From the NCBI GenBank assembly GCA_040384585.1, contig JAZKJD010000030.1, positions 1 through 11,069 of the forward strand: a DNA stretch of 11,069 nucleotides. The letters run 5' to 3'. Below the pieces are notes generated by a model. The model did not search any database and was not told where the DNA came from. It worked only from the letters and a program-made list of their open reading frames with translations. Origin of the DNA: JAZKJD01 sp040384585 (GTDB lineage: Bacteria > Pseudomonadota > Gammaproteobacteria > Diplorickettsiales > Diplorickettsiaceae). How positions within the stretch are numbered: position 1 is the first letter of the stretch; each line of letters opens with the position of its first letter. The translations under genes were made by a program, and so were the position numbers. Positions 1 to 6,831 of this stretch are shown in pieces.

Positions 1-816
1 GAGTATCGTAACGGAGCATACACAGAGTATGTGAGTAACGAAACGCAGAAAAGCGACTCTTTTTCGCCATCATCGTGCAATTGTCAACACGCCCTAACTT
101 ATATTCGACAACCCCACAATCAAGGCGTCTCTACTGCCAGAAATACCGGAATTCAACAAGCAAAAGGAATGTATATCTGCTTTTTAGATGATGATGATGA
201 ATATTTCCCCGAGTTTTTGGAAGAAATCGTTCACTTCCTAAAAAATAAAAAACAAGCGTTCATTGGTTTTATTCGAGTTGGCATCGCTAACGTATTCACA
301 TTGGGTAACCTAAGCAACGGCAAAGAAATGATAAAAACACAGCTATGGAATTTAGATCAGGAAAAAAATCTATTGTTCATCACAAAGATGGCCTATGTTG
401 GACTTGTCTATCATCGTACCTGCTTTGAACGAGCCGGTGTTTTTAATCCAGAATTACACTTTGCAGAAGATTTAGATCTTGTTTTACGTATGTTAGCGGT
501 AGGCGTCAATTATGCATCCATTCCAACGATTTTAATTAACATACATATACATGAACAACCTAGCTTAAGTCGCTCAATCGATACGGCGGGTGTCATCACT
601 GCCATGGAACATTTTTTATTTCTCCATGATAAATTTCTCAATCAACATTTACCACTATGGCTTTACTACTACACTAGTCTTGCCAGACATTATTACCGTA
701 TTGGAAAAAAACCACTAGCCAGAAGATTAGTCCGCAGTATCTGCAAAAAATGCTGGTACTACACTAAAATATGGAAAATATTCCTTAGATTTGAACTTAG
801 AGATAAAAAGCAATAA
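1..816 (+). CDS. Glycosyltransferase family 2, 5'-truncated by the window edge
   Basis: This is likely a GT-A fold family 2 glycosyltransferase that transfers a sugar from a nucleotide-sugar during LPS, capsule or glycan assembly at the inner face of the membrane. Visible motifs are NQGVSTARNTGI, then AKGMYICFLDDDDEYFPEF with the acidic metal/nucleotide-sugar motif (DDDD, about nt 187-198). A FAEDLDLVLRM segment follows (about nt 460-492), typical of the ED catalytic-base region. A GTG at 31 would give 261 aa, but no ribosome binding site sits at a good distance before it. The frame has no stop back to base 1, and the protein would lack the usual N-terminal strand and DDGS motif, so the real start lies upstream of the window. 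The C-terminal 80 residues are basic and aromatic, without clear membrane segments. The acceptor and sugar cannot be told. The family call is secure; the role in surface polysaccharide is inference. Confidence 0.85.
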   Translation, partial: EYRNGAYTEYVSNETQKSDSFSPSSCNCQHALTYIRQPHNQGVSTARNTGIQQAKGMYICFLDDDDEYFPEFLEEIVHFLKNKKQAFIGFIRVGIANVFTLGNLSNGKEMIKTQLWNLDQEKNLLFITKMAYVGLVYHRTCFERAGVFNPELHFAEDLDLVLRMLAVGVNYASIPTILINIHIHEQPSLSRSIDTAGVITAMEHFLFLHDKFLNQHLPLWLYYYTSLARHYYRIGKKPLARRLVRSICKKCWYYTKIWKIFLRFELRDKKQ

Positions 817-824
817 ATTGGACT

Positions 825-852
825 TTTTCAGAGTACGATGCCGGAGTATAAT
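825..852 (+). promoter_or_regulatory. Putative sigma-70 promoter of gcvT
   Basis: A perfect -10 hexamer TATAAT lies at 847-852. A 4/6 -35 match (TTTTCA, 825-830) lies 16 bases upstream. The predicted transcription start, near 858-860, lies downstream of the ATG at 838, so that codon would not be transcribed from this promoter. The leader before gcvT would be only about 12-25 nt, which leaves no room for a glycine riboswitch. Sequence match only. Confidence 0.55.
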
Positions 853-870
853 GCTAGGAAAATTCAAATA

Positions 871-1968
871 ATGGAAACTACCATGGGCAAACGAACCACT
901 CTTCATACGCAACACCAAGCATCCGGCGCTAAAATCGTCGATTTTGCTGGCTGGGACATGCCACTGCATTATCGTTCGCAGCTACAAGAGCACCATGCCG
1001 TAAGACAGGATAGCGGTTTATTCGACGTTTCCCATATGCTCGCCATTGATATTTCCGGAGAAAATGCAAAAACCTATCTCAGCTATTTATTAGCGAACAA
1101 TCCACAACGCTTAACACCAGGTAAAGCGTTATATAGCTGCCTGTTAAATCATGAAGCCGGCATTTTAGATGATTTACTTGTTTATCAATTATCTGAACAA
1201 CGCTACCGAATCGTCGTTAATGCGGGAAATCGAGAGCACGATCTCAATTGGCTACATGAACAAGCAAACGCTGTTAATAGGCTAACTATTGAGCCGCGAA
1301 CTGACCTTTCTATCATCGCTATTCAAGGACCCAATGCAAGACAGAAAGCCCACTCGGCGTTTAACCCAGCACAGCAATCCCTTGTCGAAAATCTAAAACC
1401 TTTTCACTGTGTAGAACAGGACAGCTGGTGCATTGCCAGAACGGGTTATACCGGTGAAGATGGTTATGAAGTCATGCTTCCCCATCACCAAACAGAGACC
1501 TTCTGGAAACGCTTATTAGCATTAGACATTTCGGCCTGTGGATTAGGCGCACGCGACACATTGCGCTTAGAAGCCGGCTTTAATCTGCATGGTTCCGATA
1601 TGGATGCATCCACTACGCCGCTTGAATCTAATTTGGGATGGACAATTGCTTGGGAACCCTTAGCTCGCGACTTTATAGGTCGTGAAGCACTCAGTAAACA
1701 ACGAGACTCACTGCAACGAGAATTACGTGGTTTAGTATTGGAAGAACGCGCTATACTACGCAAGGGTTATACCTTAATAACGAAACAAGAAAAACAAGGA
1801 CACATTACCAGCGCTAGTTTTTCGCCTAGTTTAGGCTGTTCTATCGCACTGGCACGCTTACCCGTTAATAGTGGGGATTATTGTCAGATTGTGATTCGTG
1901 GTAAAAACTACCGCGCAAAAATTATTAACCCTCCTTTTGTGCGCAAAGGAAAAAAAGCATTTGAATAG
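871..1968 (+). CDS. gcvT: Glycine cleavage system T protein (aminomethyltransferase)
   Basis: GcvT moves the methylene group from the aminomethyl-lipoyl arm of the H protein to tetrahydrofolate, releasing ammonia and making 5,10-methylene-THF. Family motifs in order are VDFAGWDMPLHY, the HHAVRQDSGLFDVSHM block, the ILDDLLVY segment holding the conserved folate-site aspartate, RTGYTGEDGYE, and GARDTLRLEAGFNLHGSDMD. The frame is open from an ATG at 838, but that start falls within or before the promoter's transcription start and adds non-family residues. ATG 871 (365 aa, AGGAA at 856-860) or ATG 883 (361 aa, GGAAA at 873-877) both fit the usual length of about 364 aa. The N terminus MGKRTTLH at 883 looks most family-like, so the choice between the two is open. 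It is the first gene of the gcv cluster and is separated from gcvH by a palindromic repeat. Confidence 0.96.
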   Translation: METTMGKRTTLHTQHQASGAKIVDFAGWDMPLHYRSQLQEHHAVRQDSGLFDVSHMLAIDISGENAKTYLSYLLANNPQRLTPGKALYSCLLNHEAGILDDLLVYQLSEQRYRIVVNAGNREHDLNWLHEQANAVNRLTIEPRTDLSIIAIQGPNARQKAHSAFNPAQQSLVENLKPFHCVEQDSWCIARTGYTGEDGYEVMLPHHQTETFWKRLLALDISACGLGARDTLRLEAGFNLHGSDMDASTTPLESNLGWTIAWEPLARDFIGREALSKQRDSLQRELRGLVLEERAILRKGYTLITKQEKQGHITSASFSPSLGCSIALARLPVNSGDYCQIVIRGKNYRAKIINPPFVRKGKKAFE

Positions 1969-1982
1969 ATTCTGTCCCTAAA

Positions 1983-2123
1983 GGGCGCCTCTATAAATTA
2001 GAAATTTTGCTTCAAGACAAGGCGCGATGTTGGCGAGCAGCGCAGTTGACACGGAGTCAATGAGCAGTGTAGCCAACATCGCAACAACGTATTGAAGTAA
2101 AAGAGCAATTTATAGAGGCGCCC
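1983..2123. repeat. 141-bp palindromic MITE-like element between gcvT and gcvH (copy 1)
   Basis: The ends are a perfect 17-bp inverted repeat: GGGCGCCTCTATAAATT at 1983-1999 and its complement at 2107-2123. One more A-T pair (1982/2124) extends it. TAAA lies directly outside both ends (1979-1982 and 2124-2127), a possible 4-bp target duplication. Inside are nested pairs: CTTCAA/TTGAAG (2010-2015/2092-2097), GCGATGTTGGC/GCCAACATCGC (2024-2034/2072-2082) and TTGAC/GTCAA (2046-2050/2056-2060). The whole element can fold into one long interrupted hairpin. It holds no transposase. It fills most of the 203-bp gap between gcvT and gcvH. The gcv cluster would be transcribed through it, and it might attenuate read-through or protect RNA ends (inference). 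Its 88-nt core is homologous to a second copy at 8876-8962. Confidence 0.85.
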
Positions 2124-2171
2124 TAAAGTGATGATTATCGTCATCTTCTATTTGTATAGAGACTACATTTT

Positions 2172-2567
2172 ATGAAAAACATACCAAAAACATTGAAATA
2201 CACGCGTACCCATGAATGGCTTAGATTGGAAGGAGACAATACAGCCTATGTTGGCATTACCGATCATGCGCAAGCATTATTAGGCGATATCGTATTTGTT
2301 GAACTCCCTGCACTTGAAAAAAAAATTAAAAAAGGCGAAGAAATTTGTGTATTAGAGTCAGTAAAAGCGGCTGCCGATGTTTATTCTCCACTGTCAGGCG
2401 ACATTATTGAAACCAATCCCGCATTACGTGAGTCCCCCGAACTCATCAATTCAGACTCTTATGGCGAAGGCTGGTTGTTTCGTATCAAATTTTCTGATGT
2501 AAAAGAATTAGAAAATTTATTAACGGCTGAAAGCTACCAACAACAACTTTCTGTAGAGACCCACTAA
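2172..2567 (+). CDS. gcvH: Glycine cleavage system H protein (lipoyl carrier)
   Basis: GcvH carries the aminomethyl intermediate on a swinging lipoyl arm between the P, T and L proteins. It is 131 aa, close to the 129 aa of the E. coli protein. The N terminus YTRTHEWLR and the segment GITDHAQALLGDIVFVELP are characteristic. The lipoylation site is Lys65 within VLESVKAAADVYSP, and the C-terminal block DSYGEGWLFRIK is conserved. The ribosome binding site is weak (AGAGA about 10 nt upstream). The start is supported by the family N terminus, and no in-frame upstream alternative looks better. It follows the palindromic element and ends one base before gcvPA, so translation of the two is probably coupled. 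Confidence 0.97.
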   Translation: MKNIPKTLKYTRTHEWLRLEGDNTAYVGITDHAQALLGDIVFVELPALEKKIKKGEEICVLESVKAAADVYSPLSGDIIETNPALRESPELINSDSYGEGWLFRIKFSDVKELENLLTAESYQQQLSVETH

Positions 2568-2568
2568 C

Positions 2569-3924
2569 ATGCCATTTATTCCGCATACCGACGTCGAAAT
2601 ACAAGAAATGTTAGCCACCATTGGCGACCCTACGATTGATGATCTCTTTGATGAAATCCCTCCTCATTTAAAAAGTGCTGAGCTAGCTTCTATCCCTGCT
2701 GGGCTAACAGAGATGGACATGGCGCGTCTCATTCAAGAGCGCACACAGGAAAATAAAAAAGGGCTTTGTTTTTTAGGTGCTGGTGCTTATGAACACCATA
2801 TTCCTGCGGCGGTTTGGGATCTCACCAGCCGCGGCGAATTCATGACTGCCTATACGCCGTACCAAGCGGAAGCCAGTCAAGGGACTTTACAGCTCATCTA
2901 TGAATATCAAACCATGATGACAAGCTTAACGGGTATGGATTATTCCAATGCTTCGCTTTACGATGGCGCTTCCGCCCTTGCTGAGGCGCTTTTAATGGCG
3001 GTCAGAGCCAATAAACAAAGTCGATCGGCTCGAATTTTAATCCCTAAGACCTTACATCCCTTTTATCGGCAAACGCTACAATCGATTGTCACACAGCAAA
3101 ATATTGAGCTGATTGATTTACCTTATTCTGAGCAAGGGAATACGTCTTTGACTGCCCTGGAACCCTGGAATCACGAAGATATCTGTGCGTTAGTTATTCA
3201 ACAACCTAATTTTTTTGGCTCATTCGAAGCCGTCGATCAACTCAGCGATTGGGCGCATGAACACAATATTTTTGTCATTGCTGTTGTCAACCCTACTGCC
3301 TTAGGATTAATCAAAGAGCCCGGCCAATGGGGGAAAAAAGGCGCTGACATTGTCTGTGGCGAAGGCCAAGCATTGGGAATACCGCTAGCAGGTGGGGGGC
3401 CTTATTTTGGCTTTATGTGTTGTAAAAAGGAATGGGTACGACAAATGCCCGGCAGAATTGTCGGACGCACTGTCGACAAAACCGGCAACCCGGGATTTAC
3501 ACTAACCTTACAAGCAAGAGAACAACATATTCGTCGCGCAAAGGCGACGTCGAATATTTGCACCAACCAAGGACTTTTAGTCACCGCCGCTACGATTTAT
3601 ATGAGTTTATTAGGCCCTACCGGCTTAAAGAAAGTAGCGCAAGCCTCTCATCACAACACACAACAACTGGCAAAACAATTAACTCAAATAGCAGGGGTGG
3701 AATTGATTTTTCATTCTTCTTTCTTCCATGAATTTATTATTCGTTTACCAAATCCCCCTAGTACTATATTAGCCAAGTTAGCAGAAATCGGCATACAAGG
3801 CGGCCTGGACTTATCGTCACTCTACCCCGAATTAGGCAATGCACTGTTGGTATGTGCCACAGAAACAAAAACTCAACAGGATCTGGATTTTTATCAAGAA
3901 CAACTCACACTTTTATTAACCTGA
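2569..3924 (+). CDS. gcvPA: Glycine dehydrogenase (decarboxylating) subunit 1, P protein N-terminal half
   Basis: GcvPA is the first half of the two-subunit, PLP-dependent P protein. With GcvPB it decarboxylates glycine and loads the remaining aminomethyl group on lipoyl-GcvH. At 451 aa it has the usual length for the split form. Recognisable blocks are the N terminus with EIQEMLATIG and IDDLFDEIP, then CFLGAGAYEHHIPAAV, TAYTPYQAEASQGTLQ, LYDGASALAEA, and the glycine-rich GIPLAGGGPYFGF. This half is structurally an aminotransferase-like fold that forms the heterotetramer; the PLP lysine is in the partner. It starts one base after the gcvH stop and ends 15 bases before gcvPB. No frameshift or missing block is seen. 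The split form is known in Coxiella-type gammaproteobacteria, Bacillus and many other bacteria, whereas E. coli has one long GcvP. Confidence 0.96.
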   Translation: MPFIPHTDVEIQEMLATIGDPTIDDLFDEIPPHLKSAELASIPAGLTEMDMARLIQERTQENKKGLCFLGAGAYEHHIPAAVWDLTSRGEFMTAYTPYQAEASQGTLQLIYEYQTMMTSLTGMDYSNASLYDGASALAEALLMAVRANKQSRSARILIPKTLHPFYRQTLQSIVTQQNIELIDLPYSEQGNTSLTALEPWNHEDICALVIQQPNFFGSFEAVDQLSDWAHEHNIFVIAVVNPTALGLIKEPGQWGKKGADIVCGEGQALGIPLAGGGPYFGFMCCKKEWVRQMPGRIVGRTVDKTGNPGFTLTLQAREQHIRRAKATSNICTNQGLLVTAATIYMSLLGPTGLKKVAQASHHNTQQLAKQLTQIAGVELIFHSSFFHEFIIRLPNPPSTILAKLAEIGIQGGLDLSSLYPELGNALLVCATETKTQQDLDFYQEQLTLLLT

Positions 3925-3939
3925 TACTCATAAAAATTT

Positions 3940-5400
3940 ATGCTTATTTTTGAACGCAGCCAAGTTGGCCGCACTGCCAAATCACAAATTCCAGCTAAGT
4001 TATACTCAAAGCAATCCTGCCTTTCTGCTATTCCCGAAGGCTTACTACGAAAAACAGAGCCTTTACTACCGCAAGTTTCAGAATTACAAGTCGTACGTCA
4101 TTACACCGGCCTATCACAAAAAAATTTCTCTATCGATACCCATTTTTATCCATTGGGTTCCTGTACGATGAAATATAATCCACGTGGGGTACATCGTTTA
4201 GCGTCATCGCCTGAATTCCTAAACCAACATCCCTTACTACGTGAAGAAAACTGCCAAGGGACTTTACGCTGTCTATTTGAGTTTCAAGAAATCTTAAAAG
4301 AAATCACCGGTATGCGAGGTGTTTCATTAACACCTATGGCGGGCGCCCAAGGTGAGTTTGCCGGCGTTTCTATGATTAAGGCCTACCATGAATCTCGTGC
4401 CGATACCGCCCGTACTGAATTCCTAATTCCCGACGCCGCACACGGTACCAATCCTGCATCTGCTGTGATGTGTGGTTATACCGTTCGCGAAATACCCAGC
4501 AATGACCAGGGAGATGTTGATTTAACTGCCTTAAAAGCAATTGTTGGTCCACATACCGCTGGCATTATGTTAACCAATCCCTCTACCTTAGGTGTTTTTG
4601 AACGACAAATTGTAGAAATTGCCAGCATAATTCATGATGCAGGTGGTTTACTTTACTACGATGGCGCCAATCTCAATGCCATTTTAGGCAAAGTCAGGCC
4701 CGGCGACATGGGATTTGATGTCATGCATCTCAATCTACATAAAACCTTTGCCACACCGCATGGCGGCGGCGGGCCTGGCGCAGGTCCTGTCGCTGTTGGA
4801 GAACGCCTACTTCCCTTTTTACCTATTCCTATCGTTGCTTACAAAAATAGTCATTACTACTGGTTAAACGCAAAAGATAGACCACAAAGTATCGGTCGCT
4901 TGTCTACCTTTATGGGAAACACAGGTATCCTCTTGCGCGCCTATCTTTATGCTCGCTTATTAGGCGGCGAAGGATTAAAACGTGTCTCAAAATTTGCAAC
5001 ACTCAATGCCAATTATTTATTGGCTAGACTGAAAGCGATTGGCTATGTCCCTGCCTTTCCTACACGACGTGCAACACATGAATTTTGTTTAACATTAAAA
5101 AAGCTAAAAGAAGATTATAATATAACCGCAATGGATGTGGGAAAACGTCTACTCGATTTTGGATTCCATGCACCAACAACTTACTTTCCTCTACTTGTTC
5201 CCGAGTGTTTATTGATCGAGCCTACAGAAACAGAATCAAAACAAGAACTAGATGCATTTATCCTTGCTATGGAAACTATTCTGCGTGAAGCTAGAGAAAA
5301 TCCAGCAACACTGCGTAATGCACCCCATAGTCTACCAATGCAACGTTTAGATGATGTGAAAGCAGCACGAGAACTTGATCTTGCTTGGCAAGAAAACTAG
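3940..5400 (+). CDS. gcvPB: Glycine dehydrogenase (decarboxylating) subunit 2, PLP-binding half of P protein
   Basis: GcvPB is the catalytic PLP-binding partner of GcvPA. It is 486 aa, near the usual 485-490. The N terminus MLIFERSQVGR matches the family and fixes the start, although no clear Shine-Dalgarno precedes it. Motifs include FYPLGSCTMKYNPR, SLTPMAGAQGE, AHGTNPASA, YYDGANLNAILG, and LNLHKTFATPHGGGGPGAG. Lys268 in LNLHKT is the predicted Schiff-base lysine. The C-terminal part holds the FGFHAPTTYFP segment and a closing ELDLAW-type tail. It is the last gene of the gcv cluster and converges on folKP with only 11 bases between the stop codons. No clear factor-independent terminator is visible there. 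No gcvL/lpd is present, so L protein must come from elsewhere in the genome. Confidence 0.97.
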   Translation: MLIFERSQVGRTAKSQIPAKLYSKQSCLSAIPEGLLRKTEPLLPQVSELQVVRHYTGLSQKNFSIDTHFYPLGSCTMKYNPRGVHRLASSPEFLNQHPLLREENCQGTLRCLFEFQEILKEITGMRGVSLTPMAGAQGEFAGVSMIKAYHESRADTARTEFLIPDAAHGTNPASAVMCGYTVREIPSNDQGDVDLTALKAIVGPHTAGIMLTNPSTLGVFERQIVEIASIIHDAGGLLYYDGANLNAILGKVRPGDMGFDVMHLNLHKTFATPHGGGGPGAGPVAVGERLLPFLPIPIVAYKNSHYYWLNAKDRPQSIGRLSTFMGNTGILLRAYLYARLLGGEGLKRVSKFATLNANYLLARLKAIGYVPAFPTRRATHEFCLTLKKLKEDYNITAMDVGKRLLDFGFHAPTTYFPLLVPECLLIEPTETESKQELDAFILAMETILREARENPATLRNAPHSLPMQRLDDVKAARELDLAWQEN

Positions 5401-5411
5401 CCAATGATGGC

Positions 5412-6725
5412 TCACCCTAGGGTATGCGCAACTAAAGCTTGAGCATTCTGTTTCACATTATGTACTCGTAAATAATCGACTCCTTGTAAGGAAAGCTGAT
5501 AGGATAACATTGCCGTTTCAAAATCTCTGTCTGCATAAGGCTTCTCAGTCATTAAATTTAAAAAAGATTTTCTCGAATGTCCCACTAACAAAGGACACGC
5601 TAAATTCTGAAACTGTTTTATATTTTTTAATAAAAAGGCAGATTGTTGTGCTGTTTTTCCAAATCCAATCCCGATATCAAAGATAAGTTGTTCCCTATCA
5701 ACGCCAGCCAATAGTAACTGATGAAATCGTTGTTCCGCCCACGTTACTATTTGTGCGGCAATATTAGGGTGAGAAGACAATACCTTGTTCTTATCCGCTG
5801 GAACCCCTAAATTATGCATAACCACACATTTTACTGAGGTTTTCGCAACTAATTCACGCATGTTGTTGTCCACAAAACCACTGACATCATTAATCCAATC
5901 AACCTCTAAATCCATTGCTTTTTCTGCTACCGTATAATGACGAGTATCCACGCTCACTATTGGCTTAACTAGCCATTCTCGTGAACGATCCTTTAATGCC
6001 GTTAAAACAGGTGCCAAGCGATGCCATTCATCGTTTGGTAAGACAGGTTCTGCACCTGGACGAGTTGATTCTGCTCCTATATCCAGGACTTCCGCTCCCT
6101 CGAACACTAATTTTTCGGCCTGAGCAAGTGCAGTAGTCACACTCATAAATTGGCCACCATCGGAAAAGGAATCCGGTGTTAGATTTAAAATTCCAACTAA
6201 ACGACTTCCGGTTAAACGATGAGGTAACTGTCTGGTGTTGTAAGGCGCATTGTCAGAAAATCGCGAGCCCCATTGAGCGAGTAAATTAGATAAATCACGC
6301 TGTGGATGCTTCCAATCCGGTAATAAATCCAGTAATGGCCATAAAGCGAAAGGTCTGCGTTCTAATTCAGGATGGGGTATTTGTATCATGGCTTGCTCAA
6401 TAACCCGATCATCCCAAGCCAAAATATCGATATCGATTATCCTAGGTGCCCATCGCTGACTTTCCTCTCGCCCCAACTGTTTTTCAATCTGCTTAGCCAC
6501 GGCTAAGACGTCTATTGGCGACAAATCAGATTCACAAGCAACTGCCACGTTTACGTAAGGTTTATCCCAAGCAGCGGGGGCATAAGGGGGCAAAAGAGCG
6601 GACGAGCGATACACAGGTGAAATTTTTACCCGTGTAATTGTTTGAAATTTTTGTAATAATTGCACTGCCGAACGTAGATTATTTAAACTATTGCCCAAAT
6701 TACTACCTAAGCCGAGTATCAACAT
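5412..6725 (-). CDS. folKP: Bifunctional HPPK-DHPS folate synthesis enzyme (fused FolK-FolP)
   Basis: This cytosolic bifunctional enzyme catalyses two consecutive folate steps. HPPK pyrophosphorylates 6-hydroxymethyl-dihydropterin with ATP, and DHPS joins the product to p-aminobenzoate. HPPK spans about residues 1-145: LGLGSNLGN at 4-12, SPVYRS at 36-41, and RWAPRIIDIDIL at 91-102 with metal ligands Asp98 and Asp100. After a linker of about 30 residues, DHPS spans about 176-437: VGILNLTPDSFSDGG (177-191), the GAESTRPG pterin loop, SVDTRH, INDVSG, and GHSRKSFL (382-389) near the C terminus. The segment after CVVMH reads NLGVPADKN, unlike the MQGNP of E. coli DHPS; this variant loop may be a lineage feature. 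It is divergent from rpoD across about 106 bp. Fusions of this order are known in some intracellular bacteria and eukaryotes. Confidence 0.95.
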   Translation of the reverse strand: MLILGLGSNLGNSLNNLRSAVQLLQKFQTITRVKISPVYRSSALLPPYAPAAWDKPYVNVAVACESDLSPIDVLAVAKQIEKQLGREESQRWAPRIIDIDILAWDDRVIEQAMIQIPHPELERRPFALWPLLDLLPDWKHPQRDLSNLLAQWGSRFSDNAPYNTRQLPHRLTGSRLVGILNLTPDSFSDGGQFMSVTTALAQAEKLVFEGAEVLDIGAESTRPGAEPVLPNDEWHRLAPVLTALKDRSREWLVKPIVSVDTRHYTVAEKAMDLEVDWINDVSGFVDNNMRELVAKTSVKCVVMHNLGVPADKNKVLSSHPNIAAQIVTWAEQRFHQLLLAGVDREQLIFDIGIGFGKTAQQSAFLLKNIKQFQNLACPLLVGHSRKSFLNLMTEKPYADRDFETAMLSYQLSLQGVDYLRVHNVKQNAQALVAHTLG

Positions 6726-6767
6726 ATTCTTTTTTAAGGTGGAGGCTTGCCTTTTGTCAGTTAAAGG

Positions 6768-6795
6768 TTTATAGCTTTATCTTATAAGGTATAAT
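6768..6795 (+). promoter_or_regulatory. Putative sigma-70 promoter of rpoD
   Basis: A perfect TATAAT at 6790-6795 is preceded, 16 bases upstream, by TTTATA (6768-6773, 4/6 to the -35 consensus). An alternative pair is TTGTCA (6754-6759, 5/6) with TATCTT (6778-6783, 18-bp spacer). The ribosome binding site AAGAGGT at 6814-6820 lies 11 bases before the rpoD ATG. The 106-bp divergent region must also drive folKP on the other strand; I could not assign a convincing promoter for it. Confidence 0.5.
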
Positions 6796-6831
6796 AAAAG
6801 CATTACTTTCCTTAAGAGGTCAAGCAAAGTT

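Noticed and set aside
727..969. Antisense frame across the gcvT start
   Set aside because: It overlaps the end of the glycosyltransferase, the gcvT promoter and the gcvT start; no family or signal supports it.
1485..1763. Antisense frame within gcvT (92 aa)
   Set aside because: It lies wholly opposite well-conserved gcvT motifs and has no family resemblance or ribosome binding site.
1983..2123. Element between gcvT and gcvH as a factor-independent terminator
   Set aside because: There is no T-run after the stem, and the downstream gcv genes need read-through unless a new promoter exists.
3432..3731. Overlapping + strand frame in gcvPA (99 aa)
   Set aside because: It is a shifted frame of an intact conserved gene; the gcvPA frame carries all family motifs through this stretch.
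5401..5423. ACCCTAGGGT palindrome (5414-5423) between gcvPB and folKP as a terminator
   Set aside because: It is only 10 bp with no loop and no T-run; likely chance.
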